Source: Alphaproteobacteria bacterium
Lineage (GTDB): Bacteria > Pseudomonadota > Alphaproteobacteria > UBA9655
Length of the DNA: 41,383 nucleotides
Assembly (NCBI GenBank): GCA_947457015.1
Contig: CANGTV010000010.1
Coordinates: 1 to 41,383 of the forward strand
Direction of reading: 5' to 3'
The position numbers were made by a program, and so were the translations under genes. The notes under the pieces are model-generated. The model saw nothing but the letters and a program-made list of their open reading frames with translations, had not been told where the DNA came from and ran no database searches. Positions 33,764 through 41,383 of this stretch are shown here, in pieces. The number at the start of each line of letters is the position of its first letter. Position 1 is the first letter of the stretch.

Positions 33764-35323
33764 TTAAAGGGGAAGATGGGTGGAGCGCGTCAGGCGCAAC
33801 CACCAAGCTATAATTTGCTTCGTTAAGGTAATGGCTGTGAACATAGAGACGATAATACCGATGGCTGTTGTGACTGCAAATCCACGGGTGGGGCCGGTCC
33901 CAAAGTGATACAAAAGGCCGACGCCAATCAATGTGGTCAAGTTCGAGTCAATAATCGTTGTCATCGCCCGGTTGTACCCCGCATCAATGGCGCTGAGCAT
34001 TTTTCGACCCAAACGGAGTTCTTCCTTAATACGCTCATTAATCAAAACGTTCGCATCGACAGCCATTCCGATCGTAAGGGCAATACCAGCAATTCCAGGC
34101 AAAGTCAGGGTTGCTTGCGCTACGGAGAGAGCTGCAAACAAAAGGATCAGATTGAAGATAACAGCAATATTGGCAATGGCTCCAAAAAAAGAATAGGCAA
34201 TGAACATAAAGGCCATAACCAAGAGAATGGCGATAATAGTTGCTCGTTCACCCGCCAAAATGGAGTCAGCCCCAAGTCCTGGACCGACCGTACGCTCTTC
34301 AAGAACCTTAAGGGGAGCAGGAAGGGCGCCGGCACGCATAAGAAGGGCTAAGTCTTGGGCTTCTTGGACAGTAAAGGATCCTGAAATTTGACCTGTGCCC
34401 CCCAAGATAGGGGAGTTGATGCGGGGAGCACTAATGACTTTGTCATCTAGAATAATAGCAAAGAGTTTTCCCACATTATTTTTGGTAGCATCCCCAAACT
34501 TTTTTCCTCCGAGACTATCAAATTTAAAGGATACGATCGGGCGGTTGTATTCATCAAAGCTAGGTTGCGCATCAACAAGGCTTTCACCACTCACAATGAC
34601 TTGTTTTTTGACAGCATAATAGTTGATCTGTCCATTGTGCTCTTCGGCCAGTACATCATTACCGGGGGTGGGTTTTGTGGGGTCAGCGGCAACAGAGGTG
34701 TCCACAAATCGGAACTGAAGTTTTGCTGTTTGCCCCAACAAGCTTTTGATACGGGTTGGATCTTGAAGACCAGGTAATTGAACCAGGATGCGGTCATCTC
34801 CCTGTTGTTGAATAAAAGGTTCGGCTGTTCCTGTTTCATCCACACGACGGCGGATAATCTCAATAGACTGAGCCAGCGCAGATTTTCTTCTCTCCCTTAT
34901 GGTGGCTTCATTTAAAGTAAAGGTGAGCTGACCGTCAGGCGTTGAGGCGATTTGAAGAGTCTGATCAGTTTGTGTGATGAGATCAGTGGCTTTTTTAACA
35001 TCCGCTGGATCCCGTAAGATAAGGGTCACAAAATCTTTTTTTGCGGAAAGTCCTGTATAGCCAATGCGTTCTTTGCGCAATGTCGTGCGAATCGCATCTG
35101 AAAGGGTATTCATTTGTTCTTGAAGGGCCGCTTCGAAGTCAACTTCCAAAAGCAAGTGAGCGCCTCCTTGTAAATCAAGACCAAGGACGAGGGTGTTCTT
35201 TGGGAACCAGCCTGGAAAGCTTTCTAATTGCTTTTTTGTGAAGAAATTAGGGCTGACAAAGATAATGCCCAGAAGGCATACACCTATCACCAGAATTGTT
35301 TTCCATAAGGGGATGTGGATCAT
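33764..35323 (-). CDS. secD: Protein translocase subunit SecD
   Basis: The 519-residue partner of SecF. It has an N-terminal helix, the signature LGLDLQGGAHLLLEVD, a periplasmic P1 domain with the RRRVDETGTAEPFIQQQGDDRI-type segment (starting RRRVDETGTAEP), and five C-terminal helices containing AVDANVLINERIKEEL. It lies 142 bp after yajC; that gap is filled by a palindromic repeat. Confidence 0.96.
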   Translation of the reverse strand: MIHIPLWKTILVIGVCLLGIIFVSPNFFTKKQLESFPGWFPKNTLVLGLDLQGGAHLLLEVDFEAALQEQMNTLSDAIRTTLRKERIGYTGLSAKKDFVTLILRDPADVKKATDLITQTDQTLQIASTPDGQLTFTLNEATIRERRKSALAQSIEIIRRRVDETGTAEPFIQQQGDDRILVQLPGLQDPTRIKSLLGQTAKLQFRFVDTSVAADPTKPTPGNDVLAEEHNGQINYYAVKKQVIVSGESLVDAQPSFDEYNRPIVSFKFDSLGGKKFGDATKNNVGKLFAIILDDKVISAPRINSPILGGTGQISGSFTVQEAQDLALLMRAGALPAPLKVLEERTVGPGLGADSILAGERATIIAILLVMAFMFIAYSFFGAIANIAVIFNLILLFAALSVAQATLTLPGIAGIALTIGMAVDANVLINERIKEELRLGRKMLSAIDAGYNRAMTTIIDSNLTTLIGVGLLYHFGTGPTRGFAVTTAIGIIVSMFTAITLTKQIIAWWLRLTRSTHLPL

Positions 35324-35382
35324 GGTAGGGATTCGCTTTTATTTATGTTCAATTTTTCTTAAGTATACAAGAGATCTCCAGA

Positions 35383-35458
35383 CGTCATTGCGAGCGTAGC
35401 GAAGCAATCCAAGATGTTTTCTGGGTTGCTTCGGGAGCAAGGCTCCCTCGCAATGACG
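35383..35458. repeat. Dispersed palindromic repeat in the yajC-secD gap
   Basis: The element starts CGTCATTGCGAGCGTAGCGA and ends CTCCCTCGCAATGACG, the GTCATTGCGAG family. Inner stem GGAGC-AAG-GCTCC. It sits inside an otherwise compact translocase operon. Confidence 0.92.
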
Positions 35459-35465
35459 ATAAAAA

Positions 35466-35882
35466 CTACCCTCTCTTGTTTTTATTCACCGCTGACTTTT
35501 TAGCTGTTGCTTTTTTTGCCATGGGTGTTTTCTTTGTAGGGGATATCACTGCTTCAGGGGCCTCTGGAGCGGGTTCTGTTTTTGACAGAAGGTCAGAAAT
35601 CATGGAACGTGCCACTCTTACGCGTACATTCTCTGCAATTTCAACTTGGACTTCTTGGTCATTCACAACTTTCGTAATAATGCCGATGAGCCCTCCGCTC
35701 GTGATAATACGATCGCCTCGCCTTAAGGACAAAAGCATCGTCCTTTGTTGTTGTGCTTTCTTTTGTTGGGGGCGAATAAGGAAAAAATAGAAAACAACAA
35801 ATATAAGAACGAGGGGAAGAATAGACATGAAGTCAAATCCAGCAATGGATCCGACGGATTGGGCATAAGCGTCTTCTAGCAT
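35466..35882 (-). CDS. yajC: Preprotein translocase accessory subunit YajC
   Basis: The 138-residue protein has one membrane helix (~17-36, ILPLVLIFVVFYFFLIRPQ) followed by RPQQKKAQQ and the small domain LRRGDRIITSGGLIGIITKV, diagnostic of YajC. The Ala/Lys-rich C-terminal tail (~105-138) is longer than usual and looks unstructured. YajC associates with SecDF; it is the first of yajC-secD-secF. Confidence 0.95.
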   Translation of the reverse strand: MLEDAYAQSVGSIAGFDFMSILPLVLIFVVFYFFLIRPQQKKAQQQRTMLLSLRRGDRIITSGGLIGIITKVVNDQEVQVEIAENVRVRVARSMISDLLSKTEPAPEAPEAVISPTKKTPMAKKATAKKSAVNKNKRG

Positions 35883-35922
35883 AAGGTCCTCTTTAGTTAG
35901 GGGGTATTATTTTGTCTTTCTT

Positions 35923-37044
35923 TTATGACTCAAGTTTACTCAAAGGATCAACGGCCTTTTTTACCATTCTAATTTCAAAATGCAATTGTGGCACTTTTGC
36001 ATCGCCTGTTTTCCCTGACTTTGCAATCGACTGGCCTTGTTTTACTTTATCTCCTTTTTTGACGAGAAACTCAGACAGATAGGCGTAAACTGTTGTCCAC
36101 CCCTCTTTGTGTTTGATAAGGAGCAAGTTTCCAAACCCTTTAAGTTCGCTTCCTGCATACATGACTTCACCCCCAGCAGAGGCGTTTACGGAAGTGTCTT
36201 CGGGCACCTCGATATTAATTCCATCATTTTTTCCAGCGCTAAATTTGCTAATAACTTTGCCTTGCACAGGCCAGACAAAGGCGATTTCCTTTACTTCTTC
36301 CTTTTTTGGAGGAGAGGGTTCTTTCTTCTGTTCTTTCTGAGAAATTTTTTTCTCTTCTTTTTCTGTGGGCTTTTTTTCTGGCTTTTTTGTTGTTTTTTTA
36401 GGCTTTTCTTTCAGAGGCTCCTCTTCGATCAGGAGGTCTCCTCCGATGGGAGCTCCTTCATTTTTTTGTGCTAAGTTGCCCATTAGCATGGGTTTTGTGG
36501 GAGGAGCTACTCCTTTTTCCTGGGCTATTTCTGCGACAAGGTCGTCTGGCAGAGAGGATCCAAAGGGTTCTTGTATAGCTGTTCCTTTTCCTTGAAGAGG
36601 AGCTGTCTTAATTGAGGGAAGAGGAGCAAGAGAGGACGTGACAATTGCTGGGGATTCTGGGGTAAGGCCTTCCGCCAGAGAGTCTGTGTCATGAGGGGGA
36701 ATGGAAAGAGCATCGCCTGGTCTTACAAAATAAGGGGAGCCAATCCTATTTTCTTGTGCGAGCACATCAACTTTAACACCGTACTCTTCAGCAATAGTTT
36801 GGAGGCTTTCTCCAGCGCCGACAATGTGCTCTCCTAAAGTCGGAACAATAAGCATTTGCCCCGGAATCAGGACATAAGGAGCCCTCAAGTTATTAGCCGC
36901 AATAATTGTACGCGTGGGGATGCCATTATTATAAGCAATACTATAGACAGTGTCCTCGGGTCCCACCACCACTTGCTTGACCGGGGCGGCGAAGAGGGGC
37001 GTACTTGTGATCAGAGCATAACAGAGCAGTAAAGTCTTTTTCAT
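35923..37044 (-). CDS. NlpD/DipM-like LysM-LytM amidase activator
   Basis: The 373-residue exported protein has a signal peptide (ends near LFA/APV) and two LysM domains (~22-70, ~72-116). A long Pro/Lys/Glu linker (~120-255) and a C-terminal LytM/M23 domain (~258-373) follow. The zinc ligands look lost: the usual H..G.D.. is KNDGINIEVP, and the HxH of YAHL...LHFE is YAYL with only LHFEIR kept. That fits EnvC/NlpD/DipM-type activators of cell-wall amidases, not an active endopeptidase. It starts 4 bp after serS ends. In many alphaproteobacteria surE and pcm lie between; here they are absent. Confidence 0.85.
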   Translation of the reverse strand: MKKTLLLCYALITSTPLFAAPVKQVVVGPEDTVYSIAYNNGIPTRTIIAANNLRAPYVLIPGQMLIVPTLGEHIVGAGESLQTIAEEYGVKVDVLAQENRIGSPYFVRPGDALSIPPHDTDSLAEGLTPESPAIVTSSLAPLPSIKTAPLQGKGTAIQEPFGSSLPDDLVAEIAQEKGVAPPTKPMLMGNLAQKNEGAPIGGDLLIEEEPLKEKPKKTTKKPEKKPTEKEEKKISQKEQKKEPSPPKKEEVKEIAFVWPVQGKVISKFSAGKNDGINIEVPEDTSVNASAGGEVMYAGSELKGFGNLLLIKHKEGWTTVYAYLSEFLVKKGDKVKQGQSIAKSGKTGDAKVPQLHFEIRMVKKAVDPLSKLES

Positions 37045-37048
37045 AGGG

Positions 37049-38323
37049 TCACCTTTGTCCTTTGATGAGAGTCTCGCCTCCCATATAAGGTCTTAATACA
37101 TCAGGAATGACAACAGATCCATCCTCTTGTTGATAATTTTCTAAAACAGCCACCAATGTGCGCCCCACGGCAAGCCCCGATCCGTTAAGGGTATGAACAA
37201 GATGTATTTTCTTGTCCTCATCTCGGAAACGCGCATTCATGCGGCGTGCGGGATAATCTCCAAAATTAGAGCAGCTTGAAATTTCTCGATAGGCGTTCTG
37301 CCCCGGGAGCCAGACCTCAATATCATAGGTTTTGCGGGAGCATAATCCCATGTCTCCGGTGCACAAAACGACGATGCGGTAATGGATGTTAAGGCGCTCT
37401 AAAATGGATTGGGCCGCGCTTAGCATCCGCTGATGTTCAGCTTCTGATGTGGAGGGAGTGGTGACACTGACAAGCTCTACCTTATGGAATTGATGGAGAC
37501 GAATCATCCCCCGGGTATCTTTGCCAGCAGAGCCCGCCTCTGAGCGGAAACAAGGGGTGTGGGCTACGAATCTCAAAGGAAGCTGGGCATTTTCCAAAAT
37601 TTCCTCTGCTACAAGATTTGTTAAAGGAACTTCGGCAGTGGGGATAAGCCAATAGTCGTTGGTGGTAACAAAGGCATCTTCCTCGAATTTTGGCAGCTGT
37701 CCTGCGCCATACATGGCTTGGGTGCGCACAAGATAAGGGGGTGAAACTTCCACATAACCATATTCACGCGTATGCGTATCTAACATAAAGGCGGCCAAAG
37801 CGCGTTCAAGACGTGCCAATTCTCCCTTAAGCACCACAAAGCGGGCCCCAGAAATTTTAGCACCCTCTTCAAAACTCATGAGCCTCATGGCTTCCCCGAT
37901 ATCAAAGTGCTGCTGGGGTGTGAAAGAAAAAGAAGGTTTTTCTCCCCAGGTGCGGACTTCTACATTGTCTTTCTCACTGGTTCCTAAAGGAACGTCGGTG
38001 GCAGGAATGTTAGGAATAAGAGCTAGGGTGTGTGTGAGTTGGTCCTCAAGGGCTTTGAGAGACTCTTCGGCTTGAGGAAGCTTGTCTCGCAAAAGAGAAG
38101 CCTCTTCCATAAGAGCGTCTGCATCGCCTCCCGTTCGTTTAATCTCTCCAATTTGCTTGGCCAAAAGATTGCGGCGCGTTTGCATCTCTTGAACTGATTG
38201 AATGGCGGCGCGGCGGTCTTCATCAAGGGAAATAAGGAAGAACGCCTTCGCTTCCTTGCCGCGATTTTTTAAAGCTGTATCAAACGCCTCTGGGTTTTCG
38301 CGAATCCATTTTATATCAAGCAT
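37049..38323 (-). CDS. serS: Seryl-tRNA synthetase
   Basis: Class II synthetase that charges tRNA-Ser. The 424-residue protein has the N-terminal tRNA-binding coiled coil (~30-105). Class II motif 1 lies around [18 protein letters not shown], motif 2 at [21 protein letters not shown] (starting FRSEAGSAG), and motif 3 at [16 protein letters not shown]. Length and order are normal. It follows tatC after a 434-bp gap filled with repeats. Confidence 0.97.
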   Translation of the reverse strand: MLDIKWIRENPEAFDTALKNRGKEAKAFFLISLDEDRRAAIQSVQEMQTRRNLLAKQIGEIKRTGGDADALMEEASLLRDKLPQAEESLKALEDQLTHTLALIPNIPATDVPLGTSEKDNVEVRTWGEKPSFSFTPQQHFDIGEAMRLMSFEEGAKISGARFVVLKGELARLERALAAFMLDTHTREYGYVEVSPPYLVRTQAMYGAGQLPKFEEDAFVTTNDYWLIPTAEVPLTNLVAEEILENAQLPLRFVAHTPCFRSEAGSAGKDTRGMIRLHQFHKVELVSVTTPSTSEAEHQRMLSAAQSILERLNIHYRIVVLCTGDMGLCSRKTYDIEVWLPGQNAYREISSCSNFGDYPARRMNARFRDEDKKIHLVHTLNGSGLAVGRTLVAVLENYQQEDGSVVIPDVLRPYMGGETLIKGQR

Positions 38324-38442
38324 GTGGGTAATCCTTTTTTTAATTTCGTATACAATAGCCCAGAAGTTGCCTCAGTGACCTCTTAGAAGAATTTTTCATC
38401 ATATAAATAGAAAATTCCATTTTAAGTTCCTTTGGATAAAAG

Positions 38443-38720
38443 ACCCTCGATTTAAGAAATGCTAGGCCCCGTGAACAAAATTTTATAATACTGCTCTTAG
38501 CTGTCATCCTTGCGTTAGAAGCCCCTGTTTTGCGGAGCAAAACTTAGGACTTCTTACGCGAGGATCTTCTAGCAATTCACAAGATCCTTGCTTAAGAAGA
38601 GCTAGAATTTTCTTCGAAAATTAAGCACTTCTAACGCAAGGATGACAAGCTCTTTTAATTTTGTTCATGGAGCCTAATATTTTCCTACAGAAAACAAAGC
38701 ATTTCTAGATCGAGGATGAC
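38443..38720. repeat. Nested palindromic repeats between tatC and serS
   Basis: Outer arms (38443-38480 and 38650-38720) match each other in inverted orientation (CCTCGATTTAAGAAATGCT, AGGCCCCGTGAACAAAATT). The right arm carries an extra small hairpin. Between them sit two complete palindromes: 38502-38565 (GTCATCCTTGCGTTAGAAG ... CTTCTTACGCGAGGATC) and 38581-38646 (AAGATCCTTGCTTAAGAAG ... CTTCTAACGCAAGGATGAC). The gap 38324-38757 has no gene. Confidence 0.88.
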
Positions 38721-38757
38721 AAACTATAGCTAAGTTTGCAATTTCCTAAAAAGCAAT

Positions 38758-39489
38758 TCAATTCTTTTTATAAACTTTTACCAAACCTATGGAAATTTCA
38801 TAGAGGGCATAAAGGGGAATGATCAAACTAAGAGGGCTGATGATATCCGGTGGCGTAATAATAGCGGCGATCACCACAATGATGAGAAAGGCATATTTGC
38901 GATTCCGTTTCAGAGCCTCAAGGCTTAAGACGCCTATTTTAGAGAGACTTAAGATAACAAGAGGAAGCTGAAAGCAAAGGCCGAAGGCAAGAATAAGCTT
39001 AAGAATAAGGGCGAGATACTCACTCATGCGGGCTTCCAATTGCAAGGATAATCCATGGGGAGACGGAGGCATCTCAAAGCTGAGAAAAAATGTCCAGGCC
39101 CAGGGGCAGACGCCGTAATAGGCAAGGCTAGCCCCCATCACAAACAGCAAAGGGCTTGCGATAAGGACGGGCCAAAATGTTTTTTTCTCGTGATCATACA
39201 GTCCAGGTCCTATAAAAAGCCACGCTTGCCAAAGGATAAAAGGGAAGCTGATCATAAACCCACTAAAGAGGGAGATTTTGAGGTAGGTAAGAAAAGCTTC
39301 TGTAAGGCCTGTATAAATAAGGCGCCGTCCTTCCTCTTCTCCCATGGCGCGCCAGAGGGGCTCTGTTAAAAATTGAAAAATAGAAGAAGAAAAGGGATAG
39401 CTTGCGGCCACGCCCGCACTAAGCGCTAAAACAGCATAGATGAGGCGAAGACGTAGCTCAATCAAATGCTCAAGAAGAGGCTTTTGCAT
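38758..39489 (-). CDS. tatC: Twin-arginine translocase subunit TatC
   Basis: TatC is the twin-arginine signal receptor of the Tat export system. The 243-residue protein has six membrane helices and the family segments LLEHLIELRLRLIYAV at the N-terminus, FLTEPLW, GFMISFPFILWQAWLFIGPGLY and ITPPDIISPLSLIIPLYALYEISI. TatA and TatB are not adjacent, although tatAB usually precede tatC; here an exported ELM1-like gene does, 9 bp upstream. Confidence 0.95.
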   Translation of the reverse strand: MQKPLLEHLIELRLRLIYAVLALSAGVAASYPFSSSIFQFLTEPLWRAMGEEEGRRLIYTGLTEAFLTYLKISLFSGFMISFPFILWQAWLFIGPGLYDHEKKTFWPVLIASPLLFVMGASLAYYGVCPWAWTFFLSFEMPPSPHGLSLQLEARMSEYLALILKLILAFGLCFQLPLVILSLSKIGVLSLEALKRNRKYAFLIIVVIAAIITPPDIISPLSLIIPLYALYEISIGLVKVYKKN

Positions 39490-39498
39490 CTGAGGCGC

Positions 39499-40677
39499 TT
39501 ACTCCTTTTGCCATTGGTTTGTGGCTGTATCCAAAAGCCTTTGAGCAATCACCCTTGCAGCGCTTGGGGGAGGAGTGTCAGATGATCGTTGTGGGTTTTT
39601 GATGTGACGATAATTTTCGAGAATGGCCACGCGTCCTGCTTCAAGTTCACTGTTTACATGAGCTTCATGCGCCTCATTCATCGCTGCATTCGTGTAGACA
39701 AGAACTTTCTCAGAGGGCAGGGTGTCAATCGCCTCAGAAATCATAGAGGTGGATTCCCCTGGCACAAGAAGAAGGCCTTCTTTGGTTTTTAAGGCGCCTA
39801 TAACAAGCTCAAAGGCATTATAAGGGGGCAGAAATTTCCTGTTTTCTGGTGTTTTATGTTGGAAATCAAACAAAGTCACTTGTGTTCCAGCTTCTTTCAG
39901 TGTGTGAACGAAAAGCTCTGTGATAGGATCTGAATAACCTTGTCGATGGACGGTGAGGACTTCTTCTTGATTTGCATCATATTTTCCTGTGCGAGGACCG
40001 TTGAGAAGAATCACACAGGCATCTTTTTCTTTTGCAAGAGGAACCACATAGTTTGCAAGGTTCAGAGCGTCATCTTTCGTGAACCTCTTTAGTCCTTTTG
40101 CAGGAGGAGAAAGGGGGGCGTCTCCTCCTAAAATAACACCTACATAAGAAGAGCAGACAGGGAGTTCCTTACCCCAGTCGCTGTATGTTTTTTCCGTGTT
40201 TTCTGGGGTACGGTTATGAGAAACGCCGACCGTTTCAATCAGTTTGGATCCAAGGAGTTTTTTGTCTTTCAGAGAAACATGGGTGGGAAGAGCAACAAAC
40301 GTTAGTTTCTCCAAAAGAACGGGGTCTTTGTAGCGTTCCAACAGCATGTGAGATGTCAAGCACGTGATAATGCCAGGATGTGAAGGTAAGCTTTCAATGG
40401 CATCTATTCCGCCTTCTCCTGCACCAACAAGAATAACTTTTTCGTTGTTTGCAAGAGTTGCGTCTAGTTTTTGTAGAATGATGTCGGGTGTTCTTGAATC
40501 GAGGAACTCAGAAGTAATTTTTGAGTCGGATATGTTCAGAAGAGCTGCTTTAATGCCTTCCACTTGGCTCATATCACCTGCATTTGTTGGATTTGCAGTG
40601 ATATACAGCTTGATGGTTGCCTGAGCATTTAATCCAAAAAACGATAAAAGTCCTAAGGATAAAAGAAAACGTTTCAT
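39499..40677 (-). CDS. Exported ELM1/DUF1022-like protein
   Basis: The 392-residue protein starts at the ATG at 40677 (GGAG 8 bp upstream). It has a strong Sec signal (MKRFLLSLGLLSFFGLNAQA). The rest matches the ELM1/DUF1022 layout by eye: VILVGAG....., ALPTHV, VGVSHNRTPE, a second half opening VGVILGGD with FTKDDALNLANYV, LLNGPRTGKYD in the SRRT position, and PGESTSMISEAIDT, the usual donor-site motif. ELM1-like proteins resemble glycosyltransferases but their chemistry is unclear. A signal peptide on this family is unexpected, since cytoplasmic forms are usual. The gene lies directly upstream of tatC. The call is moderate. Confidence 0.5.
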   Translation of the reverse strand: MKRFLLSLGLLSFFGLNAQATIKLYITANPTNAGDMSQVEGIKAALLNISDSKITSEFLDSRTPDIILQKLDATLANNEKVILVGAGEGGIDAIESLPSHPGIITCLTSHMLLERYKDPVLLEKLTFVALPTHVSLKDKKLLGSKLIETVGVSHNRTPENTEKTYSDWGKELPVCSSYVGVILGGDAPLSPPAKGLKRFTKDDALNLANYVVPLAKEKDACVILLNGPRTGKYDANQEEVLTVHRQGYSDPITELFVHTLKEAGTQVTLFDFQHKTPENRKFLPPYNAFELVIGALKTKEGLLLVPGESTSMISEAIDTLPSEKVLVYTNAAMNEAHEAHVNSELEAGRVAILENYRHIKNPQRSSDTPPPSAARVIAQRLLDTATNQWQKE

Positions 40678-40837
40678 GCAGGTCTCCGTTAGCAGACAAG
40701 TGACCCTATTTTTAAAAAACAAGAGTATCATAAGAAAATATACGCTTGTTTCTTATGGTTTGTCGATAAATTTCACAAGATCTTTAAAAGCAAACAGAAA
40801 GAATAAATATTCAACCTCTCCCACAAGAGGTAATTTT

Positions 40838-40899
40838 GTCATCCTTACTTTAGAAGTGCTTAATTTTCGAAGAAAATTCTAGAACTTCTTAAGTGAGGG
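40838..40899. repeat. Dispersed palindromic repeat abutting the IS30 fragment
   Basis: GTCATCCTTACTTTAGAAGTGC ... GAACTTCTTAAGTGAGG with the inner stem AATTTTCGAAGAAAATT. Same family as 38443-38720. It directly adjoins the truncated transposase and supplies the end of its open frame. 40678-40837 shows no gene. Confidence 0.85.
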
Positions 40900-41243
40900 C
40901 CGCATTCAAGTTTGAATGTGCCTTCCCAGTGTCCAAAGATCTTACGCCTCAATCCAATGGTGGGCCGTTCATGAATTGAAACACGCTCAGGAATACGGCC
41001 TTGTCCTGCCCCTTTGCTTTTACGTAAGCCCCTTCTGGCTTTATGGCGCGGCAAAAACTTCCATAGCTTTTGGTCTTTCTGAGCCTTTTGATAAAGCCAG
41101 GTATAGATTGTCTCATGGCTTAGGGAAGGGAGTCTCGATTGCTTGTGGGTCAGATGACCCGCGATTTGTTCGGGTGTCCAGTACAGACATCGCATTTTCT
41201 CGAGGACAAACTCTTGCAATTCAAGATCGCGGTCCTCACTACC
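40900..41243 (-). pseudogene. IS30-family transposase fragment
   Basis: The frame carries ELQEFVLEKMRCLYWTPEQIAGHLT, a SHETIYTWLYQKA core and HWEG near its end, all standard IS30 transposase (first residues: EFVLEKMRCLYW). It is broken at both sides. Upstream, a stop (41244-41246) lies before the expected N-terminal helix-turn-helix. Downstream the sequence leaves the family right after GHWEG and runs into the palindromic repeat, so the DDE catalytic core is missing. It is a non-functional relic. Confidence 0.8.
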
Positions 41244-41383
41244 CTATAATTTTTTGAAGACTTTGAGATTTGTTGGTTTTTCGAGGTGGTGCGAGGAGGC
41301 ATAAGATGAGTTTTAAAGCCTGATCCCTGGCTTGAACAAGGAGTTTTCGTAAAGCATCAAATCCTCGCCTAAAAGTTGAGAAA
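41239..41383 (-). CDS. Partial unidentified open frame at the right edge
   Basis: A minus-strand frame open from the window edge to a stop at 41239-41241, 47 residues visible, including FRRGFDALRKLLVQARDQALK and ending SLQKIIG. Basic and helical; I do not recognise it. It could be the C-terminus of another transposase or a frame of the decayed IS30 copy. The start lies outside the window. Confidence 0.3.
   Translation of the reverse strand, partial: FSTFRRGFDALRKLLVQARDQALKLILCLLAPPRKTNKSQSLQKIIG

Noticed and set aside
36037-36474. Phe-rich plus-strand open frame opposite the nlpD-like gene
   Set aside because: Its Phe/Leu runs are just the antisense of the Lys/Glu-rich linker.
38443-38720. 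CRISPR-like array
   Set aside because: Repeats are inverted and nested, unequal in length and without regular spacers.

Overview
The window looks like a chromosomal segment of an obligate intracellular alphaproteobacterium. The Tlc-type ADP/ATP translocase (18847-20388) is a hallmark of energy-parasitic bacteria such as Rickettsiales, Holosporales/Paracaedibacter-like endosymbionts and Chlamydiae. The dusB-ntrC'-ntrY-ntrX order, the DUF1476 F1-ATPase inhibitor and the tatC-serS-nlpD-yajC-secDF order are alphaproteobacterial. My best guess is a Holosporales/Paracaedibacteraceae-type symbiont. That placement is an inference; no rRNA is present to test it.

Layout. (1) 220-6029, minus strand: envelope and quinone genes lpxK-waaA-DUF374 acyltransferase-msbA-ubiA. 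(2) 6209-6224: a perfect 16-bp parS centromere palindrome just before rsmE. (3) 6973-10569, minus strand: a cobalamin-controlled unit in which a promoter and B12 riboswitch are followed by btuB, a single-chain MNT-HEPN protein and a TonB-like transducer. The transducer's linker is largely made of dispersed repeat DNA. (4) 10887-15887, plus strand: a five-gene type II secretion/type IV pilus-like assembly operon (GspE, GspF, GspL-like, GspM-like, GspC/PilP-like). (5) 15901-18300: a porin and a divergent winged-helix regulator, bracketed by inverted copies of a ~68-bp sequence. (6) 18330-23427: tadA, tlc, mnmA, DUF3572, the F1-ATPase inhibitor and ubiE. (7) 23792-28614: dusB, an NtrC fragment reduced to its Fis-like DNA-binding end, ntrY and ntrX. 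(8) 28784-32684, minus strand: the proteostasis cluster tig-clpP-clpX, a tRNA-Leu(UAG) and an uncatalogued 57-residue membrane peptide. (9) 32843-40677, minus strand: export and envelope genes (secF, secD, yajC, degenerate-LytM NlpD-like protein, serS, tatC and an exported ELM1-like protein). (10) 40838-41383: remains of an IS30-family transposase broken by a palindromic repeat.

The most pervasive feature is a set of dispersed palindromic repeats, nearly all beginning GTCAT and ending ATGAC. Three sequence families can be seen: a GTCATCCCCGCG type, a GTCATTGCGAG type, and a GTCATCCTTG/CTTAGAAG type with nested hairpins. They occupy most intergenic gaps, sit inside operons (yajC/secD), invade one another (38443-38720), truncate a transposase, and have entered two genes in frame (lpxK tail, tonB linker). 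This recalls Rickettsia palindromic elements.

Most genes are ordinary housekeeping. The best candidates for unusual biology are the MNT-HEPN fusion inside a B12 riboswitch operon, the repeat-built TonB linker, the NtrC-to-Fis reduction, the exported ELM1-like protein in the tat locus, and the reduced secretion operon.
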